Shown: in pieces, positions 45,277 through 54,545 of the stretch | How positions within the stretch are numbered: position 1 is the stretch's first letter | Layout of the letters: each line of letters starts with the position of its first letter | Assembly: GCA_020832185.1 (NCBI GenBank) | Contig: JAFIFE010000023.1 | Coordinates: 185,301 to 249,300, forward strand | DNA length: 64,000 bases | Source of the DNA: Alkalibacterium sp. | Lineage (GTDB): Bacteria; Bacillota; Bacilli; Lactobacillales; Carnobacteriaceae_A | Reading direction: 5' to 3' | Notes under the pieces: model-generated | The model's database searches: none | Told to the model about the DNA's origin: nothing | Seen by the model: the letters and a program-made list of their open reading frames with translations, nothing else | Program-made: the position numbers and the translations under genes

Positions 45277-46125
45277 ATGTTAAATTCACTATATTCAGGT
45301 ATTACAGGCATGAAAGGTCAACAGACTAAAATGGACGTCATTGCAAATAATATTGCCAACGTCAACACAACAGGATTCAAATCACAGCGTGTCCGTTTCC
45401 AGGATATGATTTCTCAAACAAATGCAAATGCTCAAGGGCCAAACAATGCCGGACGTGGAGGAGTAAATGCCCAGCAAGTAGGGTTAGGCTCACAGGTCGC
45501 TTCCACTGACCTTATGATGCAGGGTGGATCACTGCAGTTTACAGGACGTGGCCTGGACTTTGGTATTCAGAACGGAGACAATTCGTTTTTCGTTGTCAGT
45601 GAAGATGGTGGAGCTTCAGGTATGAATCAGTACACGCGTGACGGTGCGTTTTACACTGATAACAACGGAAATCTGACTACTTCAAATGGGTATAGAGTAA
45701 TGGGATACGCAGGAGGAGCAGCTGGAGGCGCCCTGGTTCCATTATCCATTCCTCAGCAAAATGGCAATTTAACTTTACAAAACTATAATATCGATAATAC
45801 GGGAACTATTTTAGGTACATATAGCGACGGCAGCACAGCTGTAATCGGACGTATTGCCCTGGCTAACTTTGCCAATCCAGATGGGTTGCAGAAATCAGGA
45901 GAGAATCTGTATAACGCCTCTGCAAACTCAGGAGTCCCTCAACTTGGTGCACCTTCAGAAGACGGCTTTGGTTTAGTCCGATCCGGCTTTACGGAAATGT
46001 CCAATGTCGATTTAGCAACTGAATTTACTGAAATGATCGTAACTAATCGTGCGTACCAGGCCAATACACGTAGTATTACAACGTCTGACGAAATGCTTCA
46101 GGAACTGATTAACTTAAAACGTTAA
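45277..46125 (+). CDS. flgE: Flagellar hook protein FlgE
   Basis: A 282-aa hook protein. The N-terminus has MLNSLYSGITGMKGQQTKMD with NIANVNTTGFKSQRVRF, and the C-terminus has EMSNVDLATEFTEMIVTNRAYQANTR. The short middle resembles Bacillus FlgE. The position after flgD and the hook-operon protein supports FlgE over a rod protein. AGGAGG precedes the ATG. Confidence 0.9.
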   Translation: MLNSLYSGITGMKGQQTKMDVIANNIANVNTTGFKSQRVRFQDMISQTNANAQGPNNAGRGGVNAQQVGLGSQVASTDLMMQGGSLQFTGRGLDFGIQNGDNSFFVVSEDGGASGMNQYTRDGAFYTDNNGNLTTSNGYRVMGYAGGAAGGALVPLSIPQQNGNLTLQNYNIDNTGTILGTYSDGSTAVIGRIALANFANPDGLQKSGENLYNASANSGVPQLGAPSEDGFGLVRSGFTEMSNVDLATEFTEMIVTNRAYQANTRSITTSDEMLQELINLKR

Positions 46126-46134
46126 TTAAAAGGT

Positions 46135-46165
46135 AGAGTGAGTTAAGTCTTATTCCACTCACTCT
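46135..46165 (+). other. Intercistronic hairpin between flgE and flbD
   Basis: AGAGTGAGT (46135-46143) pairs with ACTCACTCT (46157-46165) around a 13-nt loop, with no T run after it. It could protect the upstream mRNA or lower expression of the downstream genes relative to the hook gene. Confidence 0.55.
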
Positions 46166-46194
46166 GTCTCATACTAATAAGAAAGAGGCTTAAC

Positions 46195-46392
46195 ATGATT
46201 TCATTACGGACCGTTTCAGGAAAAGAGTTTTTCTTAAATGCTGATTCTATTCTAAAAATAGAAAAAGATTTTGACACACTGATCACCCTAGTAGATCACA
46301 AAACACTTCGAGTGATGGATACACCAGAAGAAATTTCAGAAAAAGTATTAGCTTACAAACGAAAAGTTTATCAAGCATCGAGGGGAGTGTAA
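46195..46392 (+). CDS. flbD: Flagellar FlbD family protein
   Basis: A 65-aa protein of the FlbD/SwrD type (ISLRTVSGKEFFLNADSI, TLITLVDHKTLRVMD). In Bacillus the homologue SwrD raises motor torque by acting on the stator. Here it stands directly before motA and motB, which fits that role. AAAGAGG precedes the ATG. Confidence 0.85.
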   Translation: MISLRTVSGKEFFLNADSILKIEKDFDTLITLVDHKTLRVMDTPEEISEKVLAYKRKVYQASRGV

Positions 46393-46395
46393 GAA

Positions 46396-47199
46396 GTGAA
46401 ACGAAATATTTTACCAGCTATTGGTATAGTAGCAGGGTTCGGATTGATATTCGCATCAATGGCAGCTAATGGGTCTTTGCTTCGTTACTTTGATGTACCT
46501 GCGTTGATCATCACATTATTTGGATCCTTTTCAGCAATCATGATCAGTTTCCCATTCAAGACATTAAAAAAAGTCCCATCACTTATAAAAAAACTGATGT
46601 TTACACCAGATGATGACCGTGGCGCACTGATAGATACCATTACTTTCCTGGCTAAAAAAAGTCGCACAGAAGGCATCTTGGCTTTAGAAAATGAAATTAA
46701 AGAACTCGATAGCATTGTATTAATTCACGGACTTGAAATGGTTGTGGACGGGACAGATATCGATACGATCGAGGAAATATTAAACGTAGAGCTTGAACAG
46801 ACAGAAGATAGACACTCTGTTGGGCAGCAGGTTTTCCTTAAATGGGGAGAATATGCACCGGCGTTTGGAATGATTGGAACACTGATCGGACTGATTGCCA
46901 TGCTTGGAGACTTACAGGATCCTTCATTGATTGGTACGGGGATGGCTACGGCATTACTGACAACCTTTTACGGAAGTTTGATGGCCAACATGGTCTTTTT
47001 GCCTATTGCCAAGAATCTGGAAATCCAGACATCAAACGAACTGAAAACCAATGAAATGATTATCGAAGGCGTTCTCGCACTGCAAAGAGGAGATAATCCA
47101 CGAGTGATCGAGCAGAAACTGTCGAGCTTTTTATCAAACTCTGATCAGAAGGAAAAGAAAGAGGACAAAAAAGCTGTAGCAGTTGCAGAAGAGTTTTAA
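46396..47199 (+). CDS. motA: Flagellar motor stator protein MotA
   Basis: A 267-aa membrane protein with four TM segments (about 5-24, 31-50, 146-168 and 178-202) and a cytoplasmic loop between TM2 and TM3 that bears the FliG-contacting charges (ARG-type residues around KKSRTEGILALENE). The conserved proline pair region WGEYAPAFGMIGTLIG is present. It begins with GTG after GGGGAG. Its place inside the main flagellar operon ties stator and basal-body synthesis. Confidence 0.93.
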   Translation: MKRNILPAIGIVAGFGLIFASMAANGSLLRYFDVPALIITLFGSFSAIMISFPFKTLKKVPSLIKKLMFTPDDDRGALIDTITFLAKKSRTEGILALENEIKELDSIVLIHGLEMVVDGTDIDTIEEILNVELEQTEDRHSVGQQVFLKWGEYAPAFGMIGTLIGLIAMLGDLQDPSLIGTGMATALLTTFYGSLMANMVFLPIAKNLEIQTSNELKTNEMIIEGVLALQRGDNPRVIEQKLSSFLSNSDQKEKKEDKKAVAVAEEF

Positions 47200-47214
47200 T
47201 GTTAGGAGAGACCA

Positions 47215-48024
47215 ATGGCTAGAAGAAGAAAAAAAGCAAAAAAAGTAGAAGAAGCGAGCTCTCCAGCCTGGATGGCGACCTTTTCTGATCTTATGTCCTT
47301 ACTTTTAACCTTCTTTATTCTCTTATTTTCCATGTCCATAGTCAGTGAAGAGCGCTTCAGAGAAGTTGCAGAATCGCTGCGAATGGCTTTGGTAGGAAGC
47401 AGCAGTGATTCGATTTTGGACGACCGGGGTAATTCAGTCGGTGATCTGGAATTTGATGATTACGGTGACTTAAACGAGTATGAAGGCTTGGATCCTGATG
47501 AGTTAGCTGTAGAGGATTCTCCAGTTGATGAAAACTATATTCCTGAACAAGTAATTGAGCTGTATGACACAGTTAATATGTTTCTGGTAGATGAGGGATT
47601 AAACGCGGATGTCACATTATCCCGGGATCAGGATGGGGTGTATATCGATATACAAGAAGTCATCATGTTCGAACCGGGTAGTGCAACGCTTAGAGAAAAT
47701 GGGTTAGAAACAATGGATCAGCTGGCTGGCCTGTTTGAACTGTTTAATAATGAGATCATTATTGAAGGGTACACAGATGACGTGCCGACAAATGGCGCTG
47801 AATTTGCGACTAACTGGGAACTGTCAGCTGCAAGAGCAATAACGGTATTAAGGTATTTATATGAAGATCACAGTATTGAACCGACTCGATTATCAGCTCG
47901 TGGATATGGTGAATACAGACCGACCGTTCCGAATGATTCCGTTCAGAACAGGTCACTCAATCGACGAGTAAATATTGTCATTGTGCATGATGAAAGAGAG
48001 GACGTTGTAAATGGCTCAGAATAA
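47215..48024 (+). CDS. motB: Flagellar motor stator protein MotB
   Basis: A 269-aa stator subunit. A Lys/Arg-rich tail precedes one TM (about 22-43) with the ion-binding Asp25 in ATFSDLMSLLLTFFILLFSMS-type context, then an acidic linker (about 60-110) and an OmpA/MotB peptidoglycan-binding domain (about 130-262, with IEGYTDDVPT and NRSLNRRVNI). The FSDLMSLL context looks more like sodium-type stators than classic proton MotB, but coupling ion cannot be decided from sequence. It overlaps fliL by 14 nt. Confidence 0.93.
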   Translation: MARRRKKAKKVEEASSPAWMATFSDLMSLLLTFFILLFSMSIVSEERFREVAESLRMALVGSSSDSILDDRGNSVGDLEFDDYGDLNEYEGLDPDELAVEDSPVDENYIPEQVIELYDTVNMFLVDEGLNADVTLSRDQDGVYIDIQEVIMFEPGSATLRENGLETMDQLAGLFELFNNEIIIEGYTDDVPTNGAEFATNWELSAARAITVLRYLYEDHSIEPTRLSARGYGEYRPTVPNDSVQNRSLNRRVNIVIVHDEREDVVNGSE

Positions 48025-48499
48025 TGAAAAAGAATCAAAAAAGAAAGTAACAAAAATTGTGATTGCAATCGTTGCAGCAGTTGTTGTACTGGTTGTGGGA
48101 ATGGGAATTGGGATCACAGTATTTGGCAGTCCGAATGAGGAATCATTCATATCTCGCTTCACATCAAAAGCGGAAGCAGAGGCATCTGAAATTTCAATTC
48201 CACTGGAAGAGTTTCTAGTGAACGTTAATAGCGACTCTTCGCGCAGTCAGGCCATGGTGAGAATGGAAATCACAGTCACCAGTTTAAATGAGGATGCCGC
48301 TAATCTGATCACCGAAGATATTGCTAAAGTGAGAGATGCAGTGATTCATGTTATTTCAAGTCAAAGTGCTGACAGCATGTTAGAAGAAGTAGAAGGTGAA
48401 TTTATCATTAAAGATAAAATCAGAGAACGTATCAATCTGTCTTTAGGTGAAGAATTGATCGAAGATGTGTTTGTAACGGATATACTCATTCAGAGATAG
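48011..48499 (+). CDS. fliL: Flagellar basal body-associated protein FliL
   Basis: A 162-aa membrane protein: one TM (about 14-36) and an extracytoplasmic FliL domain with SIPLEEFLVNVN and IVKDKIRERINLSL-type strands. It rings the stators and supports torque. The ATG lies within the end of motB. Confidence 0.88.
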   Translation: MAQNNEKESKKKVTKIVIAIVAAVVVLVVGMGIGITVFGSPNEESFISRFTSKAEAEASEISIPLEEFLVNVNSDSSRSQAMVRMEITVTSLNEDAANLITEDIAKVRDAVIHVISSQSADSMLEEVEGEFIIKDKIRERINLSLGEELIEDVFVTDILIQR

Positions 48500-48520
48500 A
48501 AAAGGAAGGGAGATGAGGAC

Positions 48521-48922
48521 ATGGACTTTTTTGATATAGTACAGATGATTCTGGCATTACTTGTTATCGTGATTTTGGCCAATTTTTTACTGAAGAAACT
48601 GAATGGATTTCAACAGCCATCAAGTCAGGTAATCAAAATAATTGAACGGGTGCAGGTGTCCAAATCTTCTTCACTCTCTATCGTGCAAGTGGGATCAGAG
48701 TACTTATTAATGAGTATCTCTGACACGTCAAATGACGTGATCAAGACGTTTACTCAGGAAGAAAAAGAAGCCATTCAACAGCGTCTGGCAAAAAGACCTC
48801 CAGTAGCTGCTGCAGAATGGGTAGAAAAAGGCAAACCCTATTCTACAAAAATGATGAAACATCTAAAGAACGCAAGGCAACAATACGCAGATTTTCAGAA
48901 GAAAGGAACCAATAAGCAATGA
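48521..48922 (+). CDS. fliO: Flagellar biosynthesis protein FliO
   Basis: A 133-aa protein with one N-terminal TM (about 6-25) and a soluble FliO/FliZ domain (VIKIIERVQVSKSSSLSIVQVG). It helps assemble the FliP ring of the export gate. Weak family similarity, but the order fliL-fliO-fliP is diagnostic. It overlaps fliP by 4 nt (ATGA). Confidence 0.85.
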   Translation: MDFFDIVQMILALLVIVILANFLLKKLNGFQQPSSQVIKIIERVQVSKSSSLSIVQVGSEYLLMSISDTSNDVIKTFTQEEKEAIQQRLAKRPPVAAAEWVEKGKPYSTKMMKHLKNARQQYADFQKKGTNKQ

Positions 48923-49584
48923 CAGAAAATTTAGTAGATGCTTTGGCAGTGACCAATGATTCGTCTGAAGTGGTCAATCTCTATCTGCTGCTTTTCCTGA
49001 TTGCATTGATTCCGTCTTTTCTTGTCTTAACGACTAGTTTCACGCGAACAATCATTGTTTTATCATTCACGCGTAATGCATTGGGTACTCAACAAAGCCC
49101 ACCCAATCAAGTGCTGATTGGACTGGCGCTCTTCTTATCAGTATTTGTCATGCGGCCTGTCTATCAGGAAGTAAATGATCAGGCGCTGCAGCCGATGCTG
49201 GCAGGAGAGATAACGCGGGAAGAATCATTCGAAATAGCAGAAGAACCGATTAAGAATTTTATGCTGGAACAGACACGAACGACCGATTTAGAATTATTTG
49301 TTCAGCTGGGTGGAGAAGATTTCCCGGAAGATCCTGAAGATTTATCGCTTCTGACCGTTATCCCAGCATTTGCTATCAGCGAACTAAGAACAGCTTTTAC
49401 TATCGGGTTCCTGATTTTTATTCCCTTTTTAGTTATTGATATCGTAGTAGCGAGTATTTTGATGTCGATGGGGATGTTCATGCTGTCACCCGTTATGATT
49501 TCACTCCCATTTAAACTGCTGCTCTTTGTTATGGTAGATGGATGGTATTTAGTGGTTGAATCATTGATTGGAAGCTTTTATTAA
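48919..49584 (+). CDS. fliP: Flagellar type III export gate protein FliP
   Basis: A 221-aa export gate protein. The first hydrophobic segment (about 22-45) is followed by the signature SFTRTIIVLSFTRNALGTQQSPPNQVLIGLALFL, a soluble acidic loop (about 90-145) and two C-terminal membrane hairpins ending in LLLFVMVDGWYLVVESL. It forms the FliPQR core with its downstream neighbours. Confidence 0.95.
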   Translation: MTENLVDALAVTNDSSEVVNLYLLLFLIALIPSFLVLTTSFTRTIIVLSFTRNALGTQQSPPNQVLIGLALFLSVFVMRPVYQEVNDQALQPMLAGEITREESFEIAEEPIKNFMLEQTRTTDLELFVQLGGEDFPEDPEDLSLLTVIPAFAISELRTAFTIGFLIFIPFLVIDIVVASILMSMGMFMLSPVMISLPFKLLLFVMVDGWYLVVESLIGSFY

Positions 49585-49602
49585 GCAAGAAAGGAAATAC
49601 AT

Positions 49603-49866
49603 ATGTCTACACAGAATGTTTTAGATGTTTTACAGGATGCATTTTTAGTGCTGATTCGAGTAGGTGGACCCGTTCTGATCGTCGCACTAGTGATTGGATT
49701 AGTCATCAGTATTGTTCAAGCCACAACACAGATTCAGGAACAGACCTTAAGTTTTGTTCCCAAGTTGTTTGCGATTCTGCTGACGCTGGTCCTGCTGGGC
49801 AATTTTATGTTGAATACACTTATTTCCTTTACTGATCAGCTATTTTCGATCATAGCGGGATTGTGA
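49603..49866 (+). CDS. fliQ: Flagellar type III export gate protein FliQ
   Basis: An 87-aa protein with two TM helices (about 14-36 and 50-73) and the conserved GLVISIVQATTQIQEQTLSFVPK loop. Part of the FliPQR gate. AAGGAAAT precedes the ATG. Confidence 0.94.
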   Translation: MSTQNVLDVLQDAFLVLIRVGGPVLIVALVIGLVISIVQATTQIQEQTLSFVPKLFAILLTLVLLGNFMLNTLISFTDQLFSIIAGL

Positions 49867-49870
49867 TGAG

Positions 49871-50626
49871 ATGACAGGTGACGTTCAGCAGTTCCTTCTG
49901 GTCATGATCCGGATGACCGTGTTTATGGCTATCAGTCCAGGGTTCTCACATGCTTCTTTCCCAACGGTCAGTAAAGTGGCATTAGCGGTCGCGATGACTC
50001 TACCCGTTATAGCTGTCATTCCATCTTTAGAAACAGAGTTAGCCATGGGTACATTTGTATTCATAGCGGTTAAAGAACTGTTTATAGGAATGGCCTTAGG
50101 GTACATCACACTATTATTTTTTACAGCGGTAGAAATTGCCGGCTCACTGGTCGATTTCCAAGTGGGGTTCTCAATGGGCTCAATTTATGATCCCTCTATT
50201 GGGGTCAACGCGTCTTACTACGGACGAATTTATTACTGGATATCGATCATGATATTTTTCATAGCTAATATTCACCATATGGTTATTACTACATTAGTTG
50301 AGTCATTCAGATGGGCACCACTTGATCAGCTTGAGTTTTCTCATATTGGAATGGAAGGAATCATTACACTGTTTGGACAATTATTCTCAACAGCGATTCA
50401 ACTTGCCATCCCTCTTATAATCGTCGCTTTACTCTCAGAGTTAACCCTTGCATTGATTTCTCGTACGGTTCCACAAATCAATGTTCTGATACTTGGGATG
50501 CCGATGAAAACTCTAAGCAGTCTGATTTTTATGTTTTTCTTCTTGCCTTTACTGATGAGAAATATCGGCGATTTATTTCCGGACATGATCAAATATATGA
50601 ACGAATGGGTGTATTCACTGCAATAA
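49871..50626 (+). CDS. fliR: Flagellar type III export gate protein FliR
   Basis: A 251-aa polytopic protein with about six hydrophobic segments; the conserved VDFQVGFSMGSIYDP segment and the C-terminal ISRTVPQINVLILGMPMK motif identify FliR. It follows fliQ after 4 bp. Confidence 0.94.
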   Translation: MTGDVQQFLLVMIRMTVFMAISPGFSHASFPTVSKVALAVAMTLPVIAVIPSLETELAMGTFVFIAVKELFIGMALGYITLLFFTAVEIAGSLVDFQVGFSMGSIYDPSIGVNASYYGRIYYWISIMIFFIANIHHMVITTLVESFRWAPLDQLEFSHIGMEGIITLFGQLFSTAIQLAIPLIIVALLSELTLALISRTVPQINVLILGMPMKTLSSLIFMFFFLPLLMRNIGDLFPDMIKYMNEWVYSLQ

Positions 50627-50641
50627 AAGGGGGAACAGTTG

Positions 50642-51712
50642 ATGGCGGCAGATAAAGATGGAAAAACAGAAAAACCCACGCCCAAGAAACTCAGTGAGGC
50701 GAGAAAGAAAGGGCAGGTCCCAAAAAGTCAGGACTTATCTTCCGCCATATCTTTCGGTTTGTTTGCCCTAACGTTATCGGCATTAGCGACTTACGTTCTC
50801 CAGCGGTCCTATGTCTTTATGATCGAGTCTCTCCGTTTCGGCAGCGATCCCAACCGGGTGATGCATGAACTGCCGGCGATAGGCATGCGAGCGGTCATCT
50901 GGTTTCTGGTTCTGGCCGCACCGTTTCTGGCCATTGCTTTCTTTACAGGAGTCGTCGGGAATATGGTTCAGGTCGGTTTCCTATTAACATCAGAGCCTCT
51001 TAAACCAAGTTTCAGTAAGATGAATCCCATTAGTGGGTTCAAGAATATAGTTGGGAAAAAGGCGGCATTTGGACTTGTTAAAAATTTGATGAAACTGTTT
51101 ATCGTCGTTGGGTTTACGATTTACACCCTTTTCGAATCTGCAGTCGTCATCCTAAACGCCGGCAGGGTCGGAACGTTTGCTATCTTCCCGTTGATGATCG
51201 ACCTGGTCAGTACATTAGCCTTTAATTTGGCCGTGTTTATGGCCATCTTAGGGATAGCTGATTATGTTTATCAGCGATATGACCATAAGAAAAATCTGAT
51301 GATGTCGATGCAGGAAATTAAAGATGAGTATAAAGAGATGGAAGGCGATCCTCAAATCAAATCTCAGCGTAAAGCACGTTACCGAGACATGTTATCCGGG
51401 AATATGAATGATGTAGGGGAAGCAACGGTACTTATAACTAACCCGACTCACTTTGCCATCGCCATCCGTTACGATAAAGACAAAGATCAGGTGCCAATCG
51501 TTTTAGTTAAAGGGCAGGATTTCATAGCCCTTAAAATGAGAGAGCTCGCTAAAGAGCAACACGTGCCGATTATTGAGAACAAACCACTGGCACGAGCACT
51601 GTACAAACAAGTAGAACCGAACGATCCAATACCAACCGAACTGTATCAGGCTATTGCAGAAATACTAGCACTGATTTTCCAGGCTGAACAGAATAAAAAG
51701 CATAAGATTTAA
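50642..51712 (+). CDS. flhB: Flagellar export switch protein FlhB
   Basis: A 356-aa protein: a basic N-terminus with KTEKPTPKKLSEARKKGQVPKS, four TM helices (about 30-205) and a cytoplasmic domain with the self-cleaving NPTH motif at 267-270 (NPTHFAIAIRYD). Cleavage there lets the gate change from hook to filament substrates. ATG 50642 is about 8 nt after GGGGG; the TTG just before it is not needed. Confidence 0.95.
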   Translation: MAADKDGKTEKPTPKKLSEARKKGQVPKSQDLSSAISFGLFALTLSALATYVLQRSYVFMIESLRFGSDPNRVMHELPAIGMRAVIWFLVLAAPFLAIAFFTGVVGNMVQVGFLLTSEPLKPSFSKMNPISGFKNIVGKKAAFGLVKNLMKLFIVVGFTIYTLFESAVVILNAGRVGTFAIFPLMIDLVSTLAFNLAVFMAILGIADYVYQRYDHKKNLMMSMQEIKDEYKEMEGDPQIKSQRKARYRDMLSGNMNDVGEATVLITNPTHFAIAIRYDKDKDQVPIVLVKGQDFIALKMRELAKEQHVPIIENKPLARALYKQVEPNDPIPTELYQAIAEILALIFQAEQNKKHKI

Positions 51713-51734
51713 TTTATAGAATGGGTGAAAAGTT

Positions 51735-53813
51735 ATGAACAATCAGGTTGCAGCAAAAGGACAGACAGCATTAGCTAATTCATTGAACATTATAATCGCA
51801 TTCGTTGTCGTGTCTATTATTGGAATGATCATCATTCCTTTGCCGACATTTATTCTCGACTTCTTGTTGGTGGTGAATATTTCGTTAGGCATTACGATCC
51901 TTGTTCTGACCTTATTCACTCATTCAGTACTCGACTTCCTGAGTTTCCCGACTCTTCTTCTGATTACGACCATGATAAGACTTGGGCTTAATATCAGTTC
52001 GACACGTCTGATCTTAAGTCAGGGAGATGCAGGGCGTGTGATTGAAACGTTCGGAAGTTTCGTTGCAGGAAACAATTACATAGTAGGTGCGGTGCTGTTC
52101 GTGATCATCGTTATCGTTCAAATCATGGTTGTCACAAACGGAGCCAGTCGAGTAGCGGAAGTATCAGCTCGATTTACGTTAGACGCGATGCCTGGGAAAC
52201 AAATGGCCATCGATGCCGATTTGAATAGTGGCTTGATTACAGAAGAGCACGCCAAATTAAGACGATCAAACTTAGAAAAAGAAGCTAACTTTTACGGGTC
52301 CATGGATGGAGCAAGTAAGTTCGTTAAAGGGGATGCCATTGCTGGGATCATCATTACCCTGATCAACCTGGTTGGAGGGATTGCGATCCACTCACTACAG
52401 GGCGGATATACTATCGGAGAAGCCCTTAATCACTTCGGTCAGTTAACGATTGGTGATGGACTGGTCAGTCAGATTCCATCACTGCTGATCTCCGTTGCTT
52501 CAGGTATTCTAGTCACTCGAACAGCAAATGAGAAAGCCTTTGGAGATACTATTGGGGGAGAGTTATTCCACACTCCTCAAGTCATGTATATCGTAGCCAC
52601 TTTATTAACCGTTTTTGCTCTAGTTCCAGGGTTTCCGTTCTTTCCTTTTATTCTGATCGCGACGGGGTTAGCTGTTGCAGGCTACCTGGTGAGTGAAAGT
52701 CAGAAAGCCACTGCGAAAGAGGAAGTCGACCAGCAGTACCAGGCAGCAGTCAACCGTGAAGCCGAACCCGTTGATGAATCAGCTTCTCAGTTCCAGGTGG
52801 ACCGAATTGCTGTTGAAATAGGTTATGGACTGATTCCGTTAGCTAACGAAGATCAGGATTCAAGTATGACAGATCAGATCGCTGCTATACGTAAACAATT
52901 ATCATATGAGTTAGGCATACTGCTCAACCCTATACGCATTAGAGACAATTTACAGATGGCCCAGCATGATTATGTCATCAAAATAAAAGGAAATCAGGTT
53001 GCTACAGGCACCTTGTACCCCGATAAGTTTCTGGTTGTTGAACCCGGAGGAATGGAAGAAGAGATAGAGGGTATCGATGCAAAAGAACCGGCTTTCGGAC
53101 TGGATGCGTTATGGGTAACCGAAAAGAACAAAGAAATTGCTGAGCTGCATGACTATACTGTGGTCGATCCATTGACCGTTTTAGTCACACATGTCAAGGA
53201 AGTGATGAAGCAGAATGCGGATGAGCTACTTGGACGCCAGGAAGTAAAAGAACTCCTCGAAGGGCTTAAAGAGCACTATAATGTGGTCATCGAAGAACTG
53301 ATTCCAGATATTTTACAGCTTGGAGACGTTCAGAAAGTTCTTCAGCGTCTGTTAAAGGAAGCTGTCCCGATTACTGACTTAGTCACAATCCTTGAAACGC
53401 TTGCCGATTACGGTAATACTACTAAGGATCATGAAACGTTAACAGAATATGTCAGACAGGCACTTAAACGAAGTATTGTTAAAGATCACCTGGATGATCA
53501 GGGGACTCTGCACGTCATTACGGTCCATCCCGATGCCGAGGAACGTTTATCCTCAAGTGTTCAGAAATCGACTCAGGGATCGATTCCAGTATTACAGCCG
53601 CAGGAAGTCAATCAGCTGTTTGATAGTCTTAATCAGCAAAGTGGGTTGCTATCTGCTCAGGGAATTCCATTCGTATTGTTGACTTCACCGAAAATCAGAC
53701 CGGCCATGCGCAATCTCTTGTCCTTTAATTTTCCGGAACTGACCGTGTTGTCGTTAAATGAGATTCCAAATGAATGTGGCATTGAAAGCGCCGGATTAGT
53801 GAATATGAATTAG
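51735..53813 (+). CDS. flhA: Flagellar export gate protein FlhA
   Basis: A 692-aa protein. Eight TM helices (about 18-315) include the conserved FHIPEP-type loop (SARFTLDAMPGKQMAIDADLN at about 145-165), and a large cytoplasmic nonamer-forming domain covers about 345-690. It acts as the proton-driven docking platform for export chaperones. flhF and flhG, which follow flhA in Bacillus, are absent; fliA comes next. Confidence 0.95.
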   Translation: MNNQVAAKGQTALANSLNIIIAFVVVSIIGMIIIPLPTFILDFLLVVNISLGITILVLTLFTHSVLDFLSFPTLLLITTMIRLGLNISSTRLILSQGDAGRVIETFGSFVAGNNYIVGAVLFVIIVIVQIMVVTNGASRVAEVSARFTLDAMPGKQMAIDADLNSGLITEEHAKLRRSNLEKEANFYGSMDGASKFVKGDAIAGIIITLINLVGGIAIHSLQGGYTIGEALNHFGQLTIGDGLVSQIPSLLISVASGILVTRTANEKAFGDTIGGELFHTPQVMYIVATLLTVFALVPGFPFFPFILIATGLAVAGYLVSESQKATAKEEVDQQYQAAVNREAEPVDESASQFQVDRIAVEIGYGLIPLANEDQDSSMTDQIAAIRKQLSYELGILLNPIRIRDNLQMAQHDYVIKIKGNQVATGTLYPDKFLVVEPGGMEEEIEGIDAKEPAFGLDALWVTEKNKEIAELHDYTVVDPLTVLVTHVKEVMKQNADELLGRQEVKELLEGLKEHYNVVIEELIPDILQLGDVQKVLQRLLKEAVPITDLVTILETLADYGNTTKDHETLTEYVRQALKRSIVKDHLDDQGTLHVITVHPDAEERLSSSVQKSTQGSIPVLQPQEVNQLFDSLNQQSGLLSAQGIPFVLLTSPKIRPAMRNLLSFNFPELTVLSLNEIPNECGIESAGLVNMN

Positions 53814-53828
53814 ATTGGGGGGGAGAAT

Positions 53829-54545
53829 ATGGAAGAGAGCTTACGTAACGAAACAGTCATGCAGTATATGCCGCTGGTTCATAAAGTTGTTCATGGATTA
53901 AAAATAAATAATAAAGAGTACGAGCACGAAGACCTTGTTAATATTGGAGTCATCGGCTTGATGAAAGCAATTGAGAAATACAATGAATCGTTAAATGTCC
54001 CGTTCATTAATTATGCTTATATGCGTATCAAAGGAGCGATCATTGATGAGATCAGAAAAACATCACGCGTCTCTCGTAATAAGATCAAGGCAGTCAACGA
54101 GTACTATGCGGCTGTCAATGCTCTGCAGCATGACCTGTTGAGAACACCTACAGAAAAAGAAATCTGCAAAAAAATGGGTCTGTCAGAGTCTGAGATGAAC
54201 AAGATCTATGAATCAGTTCATCAGCTGTCGGACGTCTCGTTAGATGATATTTTATTCGAAGATTCATCCAGCGAAACGAATCTGATGGAAGTGATGACAG
54301 ATAAGACAGCGATCCCGGCTGAAGATAAAGTGATCAAAAGAGAACAGTTTGCCTACATGAAGGATGCTTTAAAACTGCTTTCCGAAAGAGAACAGCAAAT
54401 TTTACAACTGGTGTATTTTGAAGAACTGAGTATGAAAGAAGTCGGCTTTATTTATGATATTTCTACGCCAAGAGTCTCCCAAATTCATGGCAAAGCATTG
54501 TTAAAACTAAGAGAAGCTTTACGAAAGGAATACGGACATGATTAG
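53829..54545 (+). CDS. fliA: RNA polymerase sigma factor FliA (sigma-28/SigD)
   Basis: A 238-aa flagellar sigma factor. Region 2 carries EDLVNIGVIGLMKAIEKYN and FINYAYMRIKGAIIDEIRK, region 3 RTPTEKEICKKMGLSESEM and region 4 LSEREQQILQLVYFEELSMKEV with the helix-turn-helix RVSQIHGKALLKLR. It should read the TTAA/TAAA-N16-CCGAT promoters in this window and be held by FlgM. GGGGGGGAG precedes the ATG. It overlaps the next gene by 8 nt. Confidence 0.95.
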   Translation: MEESLRNETVMQYMPLVHKVVHGLKINNKEYEHEDLVNIGVIGLMKAIEKYNESLNVPFINYAYMRIKGAIIDEIRKTSRVSRNKIKAVNEYYAAVNALQHDLLRTPTEKEICKKMGLSESEMNKIYESVHQLSDVSLDDILFEDSSSETNLMEVMTDKTAIPAEDKVIKREQFAYMKDALKLLSEREQQILQLVYFEELSMKEVGFIYDISTPRVSQIHGKALLKLREALRKEYGHD

